A stretch of DNA of 55,882 bases from contig JAHFUR010000027.1 in assembly GCA_023264995.1 (NCBI GenBank), forward strand, positions 1-55,882. Direction: 5' to 3'. Both the position numbers and the translations under genes were made by a program. Of this stretch, positions 43,746 through 52,471 are shown in pieces; the stretch's first letter is position 1, and every line of letters starts with the position of its first letter. The notes under the pieces were generated by a model that worked only from the letters and a program-made list of their open reading frames with translations, was not told the DNA's origin and searched no databases. This stretch comes from Acidimicrobiia bacterium. GTDB lineage: Bacteria; Actinomycetota; Acidimicrobiia; Acidimicrobiales; AC-14.

Positions 43746-46472
43746 GTGCTGAACATCACGCCGTTGCGCGACGCCGAGTACCTCATCTCCTCCGTCGCCC
43801 TCGGCATCGACGAGTACTACCTCGGCGTCGGCGAGGCGCCCGGCTTGTGGCAGGGCCGGTGGGCGGCGGAGCTGGGCCTGGCCGGCGTGGTGGAGGCCGA
43901 CGAGCTGCGAGCCCTGGTCGAGGGCGTGCATCCCGGCACCGGTGTCGACCTGCTGGAGGGCAACCGCAAGCGGGAGACGTTCGCCTTCGACGCCACCTAC
44001 TCCTGTCCCAAGTCGGTGTCGCTGCTGTGGGCGTTCGGGACGCCCGAGACGGCGACGGTCGTCTCCCGGGCCCACACCGAGGCCGTGGCCACCGCCCTGG
44101 CGTTCCTGGAGGACAAGGCCGCATTCGCCCGCCAGCAGGAGGGCGGGGTGCGCCGTCGCGTCGCGACGCACGGCTTCGTGGTGGCCACCTTCGTCCACCG
44201 CACGTCGCGCGAGGGCGATCCCCAGCTCCACACCCACTGCCTGGTCCCCAACGTCGTGCAGCGGGCCGACGGCTCCCATGTGGCCTTCAACGCCCATCCC
44301 CTCCATGAGTGGAAGAAGGCGTCGGGGAGCCTGTTCCAGTCCGAGCTGCGCCGGCTGCTGAGCCGGGACCTGGGCGTCGAGTGGGGCCCCGACCGCCACG
44401 GCTGCCGGGAGATGGTCGGCTTCAGCCGGGAGCAGCTGCGCACGTTCTCCAAGCGCACCGCCCAGATCGAGGCCGAGCTGGAGGCCCGGGGCGGGGAGTA
44501 CGAGTCCGCCGCGGCGCGCATGCGAGCCAACGACGCCGCATCGCTGGCTACGCGTCGGCCCAAGGACCGCCAGCTCACGCCCACGCTGCTGGCCGAGGCG
44601 TGGGAGGCCGAGGCCCGCACCGTCGGCCTGGAGGGGCCGGCGCAGGTCGAGTCACTGGTGGTCGGGCGTAACGTCGCCCGCTCGCCGATCAGTCGCGACG
44701 AGGTGTTCGCCCACCTGGTCGACCCCGATCTCGGCGTGTGCGCCCACCGGGCCCGCTTCACCGAGGCCCACGTGTACGAGGCCGTGTGCGCCCTCTCCGA
44801 CGGCCGGTGGGACGCGGATCAGGTCGCCGGTCTGGCCGGAGCGTTCCTCGCCTCTCCCCACGCCGTGCGCCTGGCGCCCGCCGTCGGGGCGGAGTGGTGC
44901 GAGTCGGCGCGGTGGTCGACGGCGGAGCACCGGGCACTGGAGGACCACGTGCTCGGCCGGCTGGAGCTGCTCGCCCGGCGCAGCGACGACGGCGTCGACC
45001 CCCAGGTGGTCGAGGCCAGCCTGGGTCGGGAGCCGGCGCTGGGCGACGACCAGGCCGAGGCAGTCCGGGAGCTGTGCGCGCCCGGAGCCGCCCTGAGGGC
45101 GATGATCGCTCCCGCGGGCCACGGCAAGACGACGGCGGTGCACGCCGCCGCCGTGGCCCAAGGCGAGGCGGGCCGGCGGGTGCTGGGCCTCGCCGCCACC
45201 AACAAGGCGGTGGAGGAGCTGCGGGGCGTGGGCCTGGAGGCCATGACGATCGCCCGCCTCCGCATCCAGCTGGCCGACGGTGGGCTGGCGCCGGGGACAC
45301 TGCTGGTCGTCGACGAGGTGTCCAAGGTCTCCACCCGAGACGCCGCCGTCGTGCTCGACGCCGCGGTGGTCACGGCCGGCGCCGGCGTGTGGTTGCTGGG
45401 CGATCCCCGACAGGGCACGCCGGTGGCCGCCGGTGGGATCGCGGCGGAGGTCGCCCGTATGGGCGCCGAGGGCATGATCCCGGCACCGGAGCTGACCGAG
45501 AACCGTCGCCAGCGCGACGCCGGCGACCGCGAGGCCCTGGCCGAGCTGCGAGGGGGCCGGGCGGCCCAGAGCCAGGCGACACGCGCCCGCCACGGCTGGG
45601 AGCACGAGCACGAGAGCCCGGAGGCGACGAAGGAGGCCATGGCCGAAGCCGTGGCCGCCGACGTCGTGCGCTTCGGGGCTGAGGCCGTCGTCACCCTTGC
45701 CGTCTCCCACGCCGACTGTGAGGACATCGCCGATCGGCTCCGCCGCCGGCTGATCGCCATGGGCCACATCGCCGAGGGCGGCGCCCGGGGGCCGGGCTGG
45801 GGGATGGCGGAGCGGACCTACGCCAGAGGCGACCGCGTCCTGTTGCACGCCGGGTTCCGTGATGCAGGGGCAACCCTGTACAACGGATCCGTGGGGACGG
45901 TGACCGCCGCCGGCGACGGCGGCGCCCTGCGGGTGCGCTTCGGGGAAAGGGAGGTGCTCCTGCCCGCCTCCTTCGTTGCCGGCCTCCGAGACGACGCCAC
46001 GCCAAACCTGTCCCATGCCTGGGCCCGCACGGTGGACGGCGCCCAGGGTGGCACCTGGGAGGCGGCCCACCTGCTCGGCACCGACGCCCTCGACGCCATG
46101 CGCGGCTACGTGGGCCAGAGCCGCAGCCGGGTGCCGACCCACACCTGGAACGTCCGGCGTACTCCGGCCGTCGACCACGGCGGCGTGCTCGCCGATGACC
46201 GCGACGGCGCCGCCCAGGTGCTCGCCGCCCTGGGCCGGGAGCCAGACGTCGATTTCGCCGCCGTCGATGACCCCTGGCCGGCGGACCGGCGCCTGCGGGC
46301 GGAGCGGGCCGAGCACCGCGAAGTCCTGGATCGCTGCCCGAACGACCGGGCCATGGAGCTGCAGGCGGCCGTGAACCGGCGCCACGAGGCCGCGTTGCGG
46401 CTCCGCTTCGCAGAGGGCGATGTCGAGCGTGGCGTTCAGGCCCTCAAGGAGCTGCCCACCTCGGCCGGTTGA
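43746..46472 (+). CDS. MobF-family relaxase with RecD-like helicase domain
   Basis: A 908-residue conjugative relaxase that nicks oriT and unwinds DNA. It starts at GTG 43746, giving the family N-terminus LNITPLRDAEYLISSVALGI then DEYYLGVGEAPG with candidate catalytic tyrosines. The three-His metal site is H151, H162 and H164 in FVHRTSREGDPQLHTH. The helicase domain has Walker A APAGHGKTT near residue 455, Walker B LVVDEVSKVS and late motifs VDGAQGGTWEAAH and YVGQSRSR. GHGKTT is unusual for the common GTGKT. ATG 43677 is a possible earlier start but translates the candidate oriT. Confidence 0.92.
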   Translation: MLNITPLRDAEYLISSVALGIDEYYLGVGEAPGLWQGRWAAELGLAGVVEADELRALVEGVHPGTGVDLLEGNRKRETFAFDATYSCPKSVSLLWAFGTPETATVVSRAHTEAVATALAFLEDKAAFARQQEGGVRRRVATHGFVVATFVHRTSREGDPQLHTHCLVPNVVQRADGSHVAFNAHPLHEWKKASGSLFQSELRRLLSRDLGVEWGPDRHGCREMVGFSREQLRTFSKRTAQIEAELEARGGEYESAAARMRANDAASLATRRPKDRQLTPTLLAEAWEAEARTVGLEGPAQVESLVVGRNVARSPISRDEVFAHLVDPDLGVCAHRARFTEAHVYEAVCALSDGRWDADQVAGLAGAFLASPHAVRLAPAVGAEWCESARWSTAEHRALEDHVLGRLELLARRSDDGVDPQVVEASLGREPALGDDQAEAVRELCAPGAALRAMIAPAGHGKTTAVHAAAVAQGEAGRRVLGLAATNKAVEELRGVGLEAMTIARLRIQLADGGLAPGTLLVVDEVSKVSTRDAAVVLDAAVVTAGAGVWLLGDPRQGTPVAAGGIAAEVARMGAEGMIPAPELTENRRQRDAGDREALAELRGGRAAQSQATRARHGWEHEHESPEATKEAMAEAVAADVVRFGAEAVVTLAVSHADCEDIADRLRRRLIAMGHIAEGGARGPGWGMAERTYARGDRVLLHAGFRDAGATLYNGSVGTVTAAGDGGALRVRFGEREVLLPASFVAGLRDDATPNLSHAWARTVDGAQGGTWEAAHLLGTDALDAMRGYVGQSRSRVPTHTWNVRRTPAVDHGGVLADDRDGAAQVLAALGREPDVDFAAVDDPWPADRRLRAERAEHREVLDRCPNDRAMELQAAVNRRHEAALRLRFAEGDVERGVQALKELPTSAG

Positions 46473-47581
46473 GGGGGGCGGGCCGGGCCGCTCGCGCCCG
46501 GGCCGAGTCGCGCCTCAGCGACGCGACGGGAGTCCTCGACCAGCGCCGGGCCGAGGTCGCCGACGCTGGCCACCGCGTCGGCGAGCTCCAGGACCACCAG
46601 CGCGATCGGGAGGAGTTCCTGGCCCGGGAGGGCTGGCGGTCGTCGCGAATCGTCGCCATCGACGACGAGCTCGCCCGCCACTGGGCCCCGGTGGTCCTGG
46701 CCGCCGTCCACCAGGACGATCCGCTCGCCTTCGGCCTCGACCGCGTCCGGGCGGCGCGAGTCACCTACGGCACCCAGCTCGGCCGCCTCATCCGGTCATT
46801 GCCACCCGACCGGGCCGACGCCCTGGAGCGGTCCCAGGCCGAGGCCGCTCGGGCCCGTGGCGCGGTGGCCGAGGCACAAGCCGCGGCGGCCGAGGCCAGC
46901 GCAGCGCTCGACGACGCCCGCCGTCGTCATTGGGGCCGGCGCGACCGCGACGCGGTGGAGTCCGCGGCCCGGCGGTGCGAGCATGCCGAGGCCCGGCTCT
47001 CGGCCGCCGTCGACCACGAGAGCAACTCCCGGCGCGTCGTGAAGCTGGAGGCCGCGGCGCAGCGGGCCCGCGTCCAGGCGCTGCGGGACAACCGCGGCGC
47101 CCTCGCCGACCTGGAGCAGTCGTTCGCCGACGTCGACGGGGTGCTGGACCGCCTCCGGACCGACCGCGTGATCGACATGGCGAGCGGCCACGCGCCACGA
47201 ATGCACGTGGTCGCGATGCTGGGGGAGCCTCCGCCCTCGATCGCCGGACGCCAAGCGTGGTGCGCCCTGGCCTACGAGATCGAGACCTACCGGGACCACC
47301 ACCCCGACGCGGGTGGCCACGAGCACGAAGACGGCGTACGGGCCGCTATCGGTCCTTCGCCCTCCTCGCTCAGCGACAGAACCGCCTGGGACCATCTGGT
47401 ACGGCGGATCGCTCATGGAGCGGAGATCATCGCCGTGGCGGACGGCCTTCCGCTTGACGATGAACCCGATCGGCTTGGCGGGCCGGAACGCTGGTCCGAG
47501 CGTCTCAACCGTGCGTTCGAGGCACGGGATGCCGTCGTGGCGCTCGAGCGGGAGGCGCCCGGCCTCGGGATCGACTTCTGA
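46469..47581 (+). CDS. Coiled-coil relaxase C-terminal partner
   Basis: A 370-residue protein rich in Ala, Arg and Glu heptads (about residues 1-210), then a globular end (SIAGRQAWCALAYEIETYRD, AIGPSPSSLSDRTAWDHLVR, IIAVADGLPL). This end resembles the C-terminal tail of long actinobacterial MobF relaxases. TTG 46469 overlaps the relaxase stop (TTGA), in a different register. So a domain normally fused to the relaxase appears as a separate, coupled protein. Alternatively a frameshift split one gene. Confidence 0.75.
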   Translation: MRGAGRAARARAESRLSDATGVLDQRRAEVADAGHRVGELQDHQRDREEFLAREGWRSSRIVAIDDELARHWAPVVLAAVHQDDPLAFGLDRVRAARVTYGTQLGRLIRSLPPDRADALERSQAEAARARGAVAEAQAAAAEASAALDDARRRHWGRRDRDAVESAARRCEHAEARLSAAVDHESNSRRVVKLEAAAQRARVQALRDNRGALADLEQSFADVDGVLDRLRTDRVIDMASGHAPRMHVVAMLGEPPPSIAGRQAWCALAYEIETYRDHHPDAGGHEHEDGVRAAIGPSPSSLSDRTAWDHLVRRIAHGAEIIAVADGLPLDDEPDRLGGPERWSERLNRAFEARDAVVALEREAPGLGIDF

Positions 47582-48245
47582 GCGGCGACCGCCGAGTGGA
47601 CGCCGAGGAACCAGGGACAATACCGAGCGGTCTCGCTGCACGACTCTGCGAGTTTCCGGGCGATGCTGCGACGGGATCAGAGCGGCACTCGGACGGTGTC
47701 CAACAGGGCGTGATTACCCCGCGTTACGCGCGGGTCCACGCCCCTGCATCCCGCACTCTAGGTCTGGCGGTTCAGCGGGGTCGTGACCGTGGGCGCGGCG
47801 TCGTTTATGAGCGTCCCGTTCCGCAGGTGCACGGAGCGGAAAGCATCGCCGGAGCTCGGTGCCGGTGACCCACCGCCGGCGTTAGTGGACCACCCTCGGT
47901 CGAGGGCGCCCGTGATTATGGGCGGGCGCCGATGGCCAGGAGCGCCAATCTGAACCAGACCCATCGGCGACCGTCCCGCAGCACCGCGCTCCGGACGAGG
48001 TATCGCCGCCAGTCGCCTTCGATTCCCCGCCCGGTCATCCCCCGCTGCGGGTGGTGCGGAGGTGGGGGGAGTTTGCAGCACCTCCAGGGTCGGTCGGTGC
48101 GCCGTTCGCAATGCGAGGCCCTGAATGAATGTTCTCGCCGACGGATGGGTCCTGGTCTGACAAGTGGGAGTCAGCGACTGGGGGCCATGAGTGTCCCGAC
48201 CGTCGTGAGGCCTGGCGAGCTGGACCTGCGCAGCCGAAGTAAATG
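47582..48245. other. 664-bp gap after the relaxase module
   Basis: No convincing gene is seen; frames on both strands are short with poor starts. The gap holds a hairpin at about 47906-47932 (GGCGCCCG / CGGGCGCC) and a smaller one near 47717-47733 (CCCGCG / CGCGGG). I searched it by eye for a copy of the tRNA-Glu 3' end (GGGTTCGAATCCC) and found none. Confidence 0.6.
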
Positions 48246-49547
48246 TCAGGGGACAACGAGCAGCGGGTCGCCGTCGGCCTGACAGGGCCCGACCGGCGGG
48301 ATCGTCTCCTCCATTCGTGCCGCGACGACAATTCCCGAGAGCACGCTCAGGACCGCCATCGCCATGACGGCGACGCGGAGGTCGTACAGGTCGGCGACGA
48401 CTCCTCCGAGCAGGGCACCGACGACATAGCCCGCGTCACGCCAGAAGCGGTAGACACCGACAGCTTTCGCCCGCCAGGTCGGGTGGGCAACATCACCGAC
48501 GGACGCGATCAGCGTCGGGTACACCAGCGCAGTGCCCACGCCGATCAGCCCGGCGCCGAGCGCCCAGAGCGCAAACCCGGTCATGGCCGCCATCAAGGCG
48601 AGCGCTGCGCCCTGCACCACCATCCCGGCCACGATCAGGGGTTTGCGCCCGACTCGGTCCGACCACGACCCGGTGACGAGCTGGCCAACGCACCAGACGC
48701 CCGGGTAGACGGCTGCCAGGATGCCGATGTCCTCCACCGACTCGCCGCCGGCGGCGAAGAGCAGGGGCAGGATGCCCCACGCCAGGCCGTCAACGGCGTT
48801 GTTCACCATGCCGGCCTGGCTGAGCGCGTTGAGGGTCGGGTCCCGCCAGGTGGCGCGGGCGAAGATGGCTCCGAAGCCGTCGCCGGCGTCGTCCCGTTCC
48901 GGGGTGCCCGCGGCCTCGTGGTCCGCGTAGGCCCGGGTCTCGCGAACGAACAGGCTGGACAAGCCGAGACCGAGGGCGGCGAAGGCGACGCCCAGGAAGA
49001 ACGGCGCGGGCCGCAGGCCGTAGCGGGCGGCGATGGCCCCGGTGGCGAGCGCGGTGAGCGACACCGCGCCGTAGCCGGCGGCCTCGTTGAAGCCCAGCGC
49101 CGTCCCCCGCCGGGCCGGCCCGACCAGGTCGATCTTCATCACGACCGTCGTCGACCACGTCATGGCCTGGTTGATGCCGAGCAGGACGTTGGCGGCGATG
49201 ATCCACCCCCAGCTGGGGGCCCAGATGAGCAGCAACGGGACCGGCACGCCGACGAGCCAGCCGGCGACGAGCACCGGCTTGCGCCCGATGCCGTCGATGA
49301 GGGCTCCGGTAGCCAGGTTGGCCACCGCCTTGGTGGCGCCGAAGGCCACGATGAAGGTGGCGCTGGCCGTGAACGCGCCGAGGGCGAAGGTGCGTGTGGC
49401 CAGCAGCGGCAGCACGGTGCGCTCCTGGCCGACCATGCCGCCCACCAGGGCGTTGACCGCCACCAGGAGGCTGAACTGGGCCAGGTTCTCCCGAAGTCCC
49501 AGGCGCAGCACCGCCGGAGCCCCGACGAGTCCCCCTCGCCGCCTCAC
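48246..49547 (-). CDS. MFS transporter
   Basis: A 433-residue major-facilitator protein with about twelve membrane helices. The motif A-like loops ALIDGIGRKPVLVAGW and GSWSDRVGRKPLIVAGM, one in each half, are clear. GTG 49547 overlaps the stop of the MBL-rhodanese gene (GTGA), and it is last in the ArsR-rhodanese operon. Likely export of a small product or toxic anion handled by the pathway; the substrate is unknown. Confidence 0.88.
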   Translation of the reverse strand: MRRRGGLVGAPAVLRLGLRENLAQFSLLVAVNALVGGMVGQERTVLPLLATRTFALGAFTASATFIVAFGATKAVANLATGALIDGIGRKPVLVAGWLVGVPVPLLLIWAPSWGWIIAANVLLGINQAMTWSTTVVMKIDLVGPARRGTALGFNEAAGYGAVSLTALATGAIAARYGLRPAPFFLGVAFAALGLGLSSLFVRETRAYADHEAAGTPERDDAGDGFGAIFARATWRDPTLNALSQAGMVNNAVDGLAWGILPLLFAAGGESVEDIGILAAVYPGVWCVGQLVTGSWSDRVGRKPLIVAGMVVQGAALALMAAMTGFALWALGAGLIGVGTALVYPTLIASVGDVAHPTWRAKAVGVYRFWRDAGYVVGALLGGVVADLYDLRVAVMAMAVLSVLSGIVVAARMEETIPPVGPCQADGDPLLVVP

Positions 49548-50896
49548 ACCACGAGGCGCAGACCGCGGGCGGCGGCGACGTCGGCTGGGCCACCCACCAG
49601 CACGGCGACATCGGTGCGCCCATGGGCGGCGAGGATGCTGGCCGCGCTCATGGCCCGCTCCCCGTGGCCGCACATGAGGGTGATGGGAACGGCCGGCAAG
49701 GTCGAGGCCAACGATGCTGCCTCACCGAGCTCGACACTGAGGGCGCCGGGCACGTGGCCGGCGGCGAACTCGTTGCGCTGGCGGACGTCGACGACGGTCC
49801 CGCGCACCTCCCCCGGCTCGACGAGCTCCACGCGTTCGACGGGCCGGCCGCCGGCCTGCCACGCGTCGATGCCGCCCGAGAGCTCCCCGACCAGGCGCTC
49901 GTAGCCGATGGCCAGGCACTGGCGGACCAGCTCGTCACGGTCCTGGCCGGCGCCGGCGACGAACACGAGCGGGCGGTCCCGAGCCACGAGCCACCCCAGC
50001 CAGCTAGCGAACTGCGGGCGCAGCGGAATCGACAACGACCCGGGCAGGTGGCCGGCGGCGAAGGCCTCGACTGGTCTGACGTCGACGATGGCCGCGCCGT
50101 CGTCGAGGAGGCGTTCGGCGGTCGCCGCATCGAGGGGGGCCAAGGCCGGGTACTCGCCGTAGAGGTGGGGGCCGCAGCGGTTGACCTTGCGCAACTCGAG
50201 GAAGTAGGTGGGGAAGGTGCCGAACCCGGCGAGCAGGCGGGCGACGAAGGCGTCCTCGTCGGGCGCGCCGAGCAACGGGTTGGTCGCTCGCTCCCGGCCG
50301 ATAGTCGTGACCCGCTCGCCGCCGGGGGCGACCGAGCAGAACGAGCCGGCGCCATGGGTGGGGTACACGGCCAGGTCGTCGGGCAGGCAGAGGAGGCGTT
50401 CCCGGATCGACCGCCACAGCGACCGGGCCAGGTCCTCGGTGGCCTCCGGCGCGATCAGGTCGGTGCGGGCCACCGCTCCCACCAGCAGGGACCCTCCGCT
50501 GAACAGGGCCACCGGCCGGCCGTCGTCTCGCAGGAGGTAGGCGAGGTGCTCGGGCGTGTGGCCCGGCGTCTCGATGGCCTCGAGGCTGAGCCCGCCGAGG
50601 TCCAGCGTCTCGCCCCCGGCCAGTCCATGGTGGGGGTGCTCCAGCCCGGCGGCCCGGGCCGCGACCACCGTGGCCCCCCGGGCGGCGAGCTCGCGGCTGC
50701 CGGAGATGAAGTCGGCGTGGAGGTGGGTCTCCGCGCTCAGGGCGATACGGAGGCGGCGCCGCTGGGCATAGGCCAGATAGGGGCGAGGGTCGCGCTCGGG
50801 GTCGACCACCATCGCCCGACCATCACCCAGGTCGACCAGGTAGGAGCAGTTGCCCAGCCCCTCGTCGACCAGCGCCGAGATGTCGGGGCCCCTCAT
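49544..50896 (-). CDS. MBL-fold hydrolase with two rhodanese domains
   Basis: A 450-residue protein. The N-terminal metallo-beta-lactamase fold resembles persulfide dioxygenases: ETHLHADFISGSREL (H58, H60, D62), PGHTPEH (H113) and SGGSLLVGAVARTDL. Two rhodanese domains follow. The first has AGAGQDRDEL where the active-site Cys loop should be, so it is probably inactive. The second has MCGHGERAMS with the Cys. ATG 50896 overlaps the end of the UGA-containing methyltransferase frame (ATGA). A role in persulfide or thiosulfate-type sulfur handling is likely. Confidence 0.9.
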   Translation of the reverse strand: MRGPDISALVDEGLGNCSYLVDLGDGRAMVVDPERDPRPYLAYAQRRRLRIALSAETHLHADFISGSRELAARGATVVAARAAGLEHPHHGLAGGETLDLGGLSLEAIETPGHTPEHLAYLLRDDGRPVALFSGGSLLVGAVARTDLIAPEATEDLARSLWRSIRERLLCLPDDLAVYPTHGAGSFCSVAPGGERVTTIGRERATNPLLGAPDEDAFVARLLAGFGTFPTYFLELRKVNRCGPHLYGEYPALAPLDAATAERLLDDGAAIVDVRPVEAFAAGHLPGSLSIPLRPQFASWLGWLVARDRPLVFVAGAGQDRDELVRQCLAIGYERLVGELSGGIDAWQAGGRPVERVELVEPGEVRGTVVDVRQRNEFAAGHVPGALSVELGEAASLASTLPAVPITLMCGHGERAMSAASILAAHGRTDVAVLVGGPADVAAARGLRLVV

Positions 50897-51672
50897 GCCA
50901 GCGGTCTGCGGGCCATGAACGGGTGACCGAACACGGCATAGGCCCGGGCGTTGGCCTCCCCGCCGGCGCCGCCAAAGGTGTCGACCGGCTCGCCGATGCG
51001 GACGTCCACGAAGCCCGCTTCCTCCAGCATCTGCTGCCAGCCTGCGCACGGCAGGCCACCGGCAATTCAGCCGGTCCACAGGTCGATGTCGGCGAGGGCC
51101 TCGGGAGGGACCGGGCGCCCGTTGGCGATGTCGGCGAACTGGAGCACCCCGCCGGGGCGCAGGACGCGAAAGATCTCGGCGAACACCGACCACTTGTCGG
51201 CACACAGGTTGATGACGCCGTTGGAGATCACCGCGTCGGCCCACCCGTCGGGCACCGGGAGCCGTTCGGCCAGGCCCTCGCGGAACTCCACCTGGGCCAG
51301 CCCCAACAGCCCGGCGGTGGCCCGGGCCTTGGCCAGCATCGCGGCCGTCATGTCGACCCCGACGACGTGGCCCTCGACCCCGACGTGGGCGGCGGCCACG
51401 AAGGAGTCGAAGCCGGCGCCCGAGCCCACGTCGACCACTCGCTCCCCGGGGGCGAGCGGGCGCAGCGCCAGCGGGTTGGCCACGCCGGCGAACGACTCGA
51501 CGGCCACCTCGGGGAAGCCGTCGACCAGGCCGGTGTCGTAACCGAGGCGGGCGGCGAGGCCACGCCCGGTGTGGAAGTGGTAGGTGGCGGTGGGCTCGGT
51601 GGCCACGGCCCGGTACTTCTCCCGCACCTCGGCCCGGAGGCGCTCGGCGTCGACGAGGGTCTGCTGGGGCAC
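50893..51672 (-). CDS. SAM-dependent methyltransferase, probable selenoprotein (Sec202)
   Basis: 259 residues if UGA at 51069-51067 is read as selenocysteine; 201 if it stops. GTG 51672 has AGGAG 6 nt upstream. The class I methyltransferase core is VVDVGSGAGFDSF (motif I, residues 79-91), VVGVDMT, AVISNGVINLCADK and VLRPGGVLQFADI. After IDLWTG comes UGA, then IAGGLPCAGWQQMLEEAGFV to the stop at 50893. ArsM/UbiE-like relatives have Cys-(I/V)-x-G(A/G) here. The other ArsM As-binding Cys (ISNC) is Gly. The read-through frame ends in a perfect ATGA overlap with the next gene, so the natural product includes the tail. The substrate is unknown. Confidence 0.8.
51026..51069 (-). promoter_or_regulatory. 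UGA codon and bSECIS-like hairpin
   Basis: In mRNA sense, UGA is followed after 16 nt by a 5-nt apical loop CGUGC closed by the perfect 6-bp stem GCCUGC/GCAGGC, which can be extended by G-U and U-G pairs. The distance, stem length and a G in the first two loop positions match the usual bacterial SECIS description. Confidence 0.65.
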
Positions 51673-51683
51673 TGTGACTCCTC

Positions 51684-52352
51684 TCAGTCGTGGCCGGCGG
51701 CGACCGGCAGTCCCGCCCGCTTCCACTCGGGGTACCCGTCCTCCAGGCGCCGGGCCCGGTACCCCCGGCGGTCGAGCTCGCGCACGGCGTCATCCGCGTA
51801 CACGCAGTAGGGGCCGCGGCAGTAGGCGACGACCTCGGTGTCCTTGGGTAGGGCGGCCAGGCTGCGGCGCAGCTCCGCCGGCGGCACCGACCGGGCGCCG
51901 GGGATGTGGCCGGCCCGGTACTCGGCGTCGGGGCGGATATCGAGCACGACGACGTCGCCGAGGGCCAGGCGCTCGGCCAGCTCCTGGCGGGAGATGGCCT
52001 CCAGGCCGGCGCGGTCGCCGAGATAGTCCCGGGCCAGCCGCTCGATGCCGGCGACGTGCTCAGTGGCGACGTCGCGCAGGGCGGCCCACAGGGCGCCGAC
52101 ACGCTCGCTGGCCAGGGCGTAGTAGATCCGGGTCCCGTCACGGCGGGTGCAGACAAGGCCGGCGCGGGCCAAAGCCCGGAGATGGTGGGAGGTATTGGCC
52201 AGCGTCTGGTCGAGCTCCTCCGCGATCGCCTCCACCGAGCGCTCGCCTTGGGCCAGCACGTCGACGATCTCGGCTCGCCGGCCGCTGGCCAGCGCCTTGG
52301 CCACCTCGGCGAAGGCGTCGAACAGCGCGTCCTTCGCCTGGCGATCTCCCAT
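51684..52352 (-). CDS. ArsR-family regulator fused to a rhodanese domain
   Basis: A 222-residue sensor-type repressor. The winged helix spans residues 10-95 (SVEAIAEELDQTLANTSHHL, VCTRRDGTRIYYAL). There is no classical As-binding Cys pair in the recognition helix. The rhodanese domain (about 115-215) has the active-site loop YCRGPYC (C178, C183), able to carry a persulfide. Such fusions are thought to sense sulfane sulfur or oxidation. It is the first gene of a four-gene operon and should bind the palindrome just upstream. A -10 box (CAGGAT) 6 nt before the ATG implies a leaderless transcript. Confidence 0.92.
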   Translation of the reverse strand: MGDRQAKDALFDAFAEVAKALASGRRAEIVDVLAQGERSVEAIAEELDQTLANTSHHLRALARAGLVCTRRDGTRIYYALASERVGALWAALRDVATEHVAGIERLARDYLGDRAGLEAISRQELAERLALGDVVVLDIRPDAEYRAGHIPGARSVPPAELRRSLAALPKDTEVVAYCRGPYCVYADDAVRELDRRGYRARRLEDGYPEWKRAGLPVAAGHD

Positions 52353-52358
52353 GCCGCC

Positions 52359-52432
52359 ATCCTGCGGCCTGTCGGGCCTATTGTCAAGTAATCAAACTAC
52401 TACTTGACAAGATGGGACGGCCGGCGGAGGAT
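52359..52432. promoter_or_regulatory. Divergent promoters embedded in an ArsR operator
   Basis: TTGTCAAGTA (52381-52390) and TACTTGACAA (52401-52410) are perfect 10-bp arms 10 bp apart. Each arm contains TTGACA, one per strand. Minus strand: TTGACA 52387-52382, 17 bp, CAGGAT 52364-52359. Plus strand: TTGACA 52404-52409, 17 bp, GAGGAT 52427-52432. A bound repressor would shut both promoters. Confidence 0.82.
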
Positions 52433-52471
52433 GCGGCCTGAGGACATCCGAACCGAACACAGGGGAGACCA

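Noticed and set aside
47582-48245. Right attachment site of the tRNA-Glu element
   Set aside because: No copy of the tRNA-Glu 3' end was found here by eye; only unrelated hairpins are present.
50823-51203. Separate minus-strand frame over the end of the methyltransferase
   Set aside because: It is in a different register; the conserved C-terminal residues are in the methyltransferase frame after the UGA.
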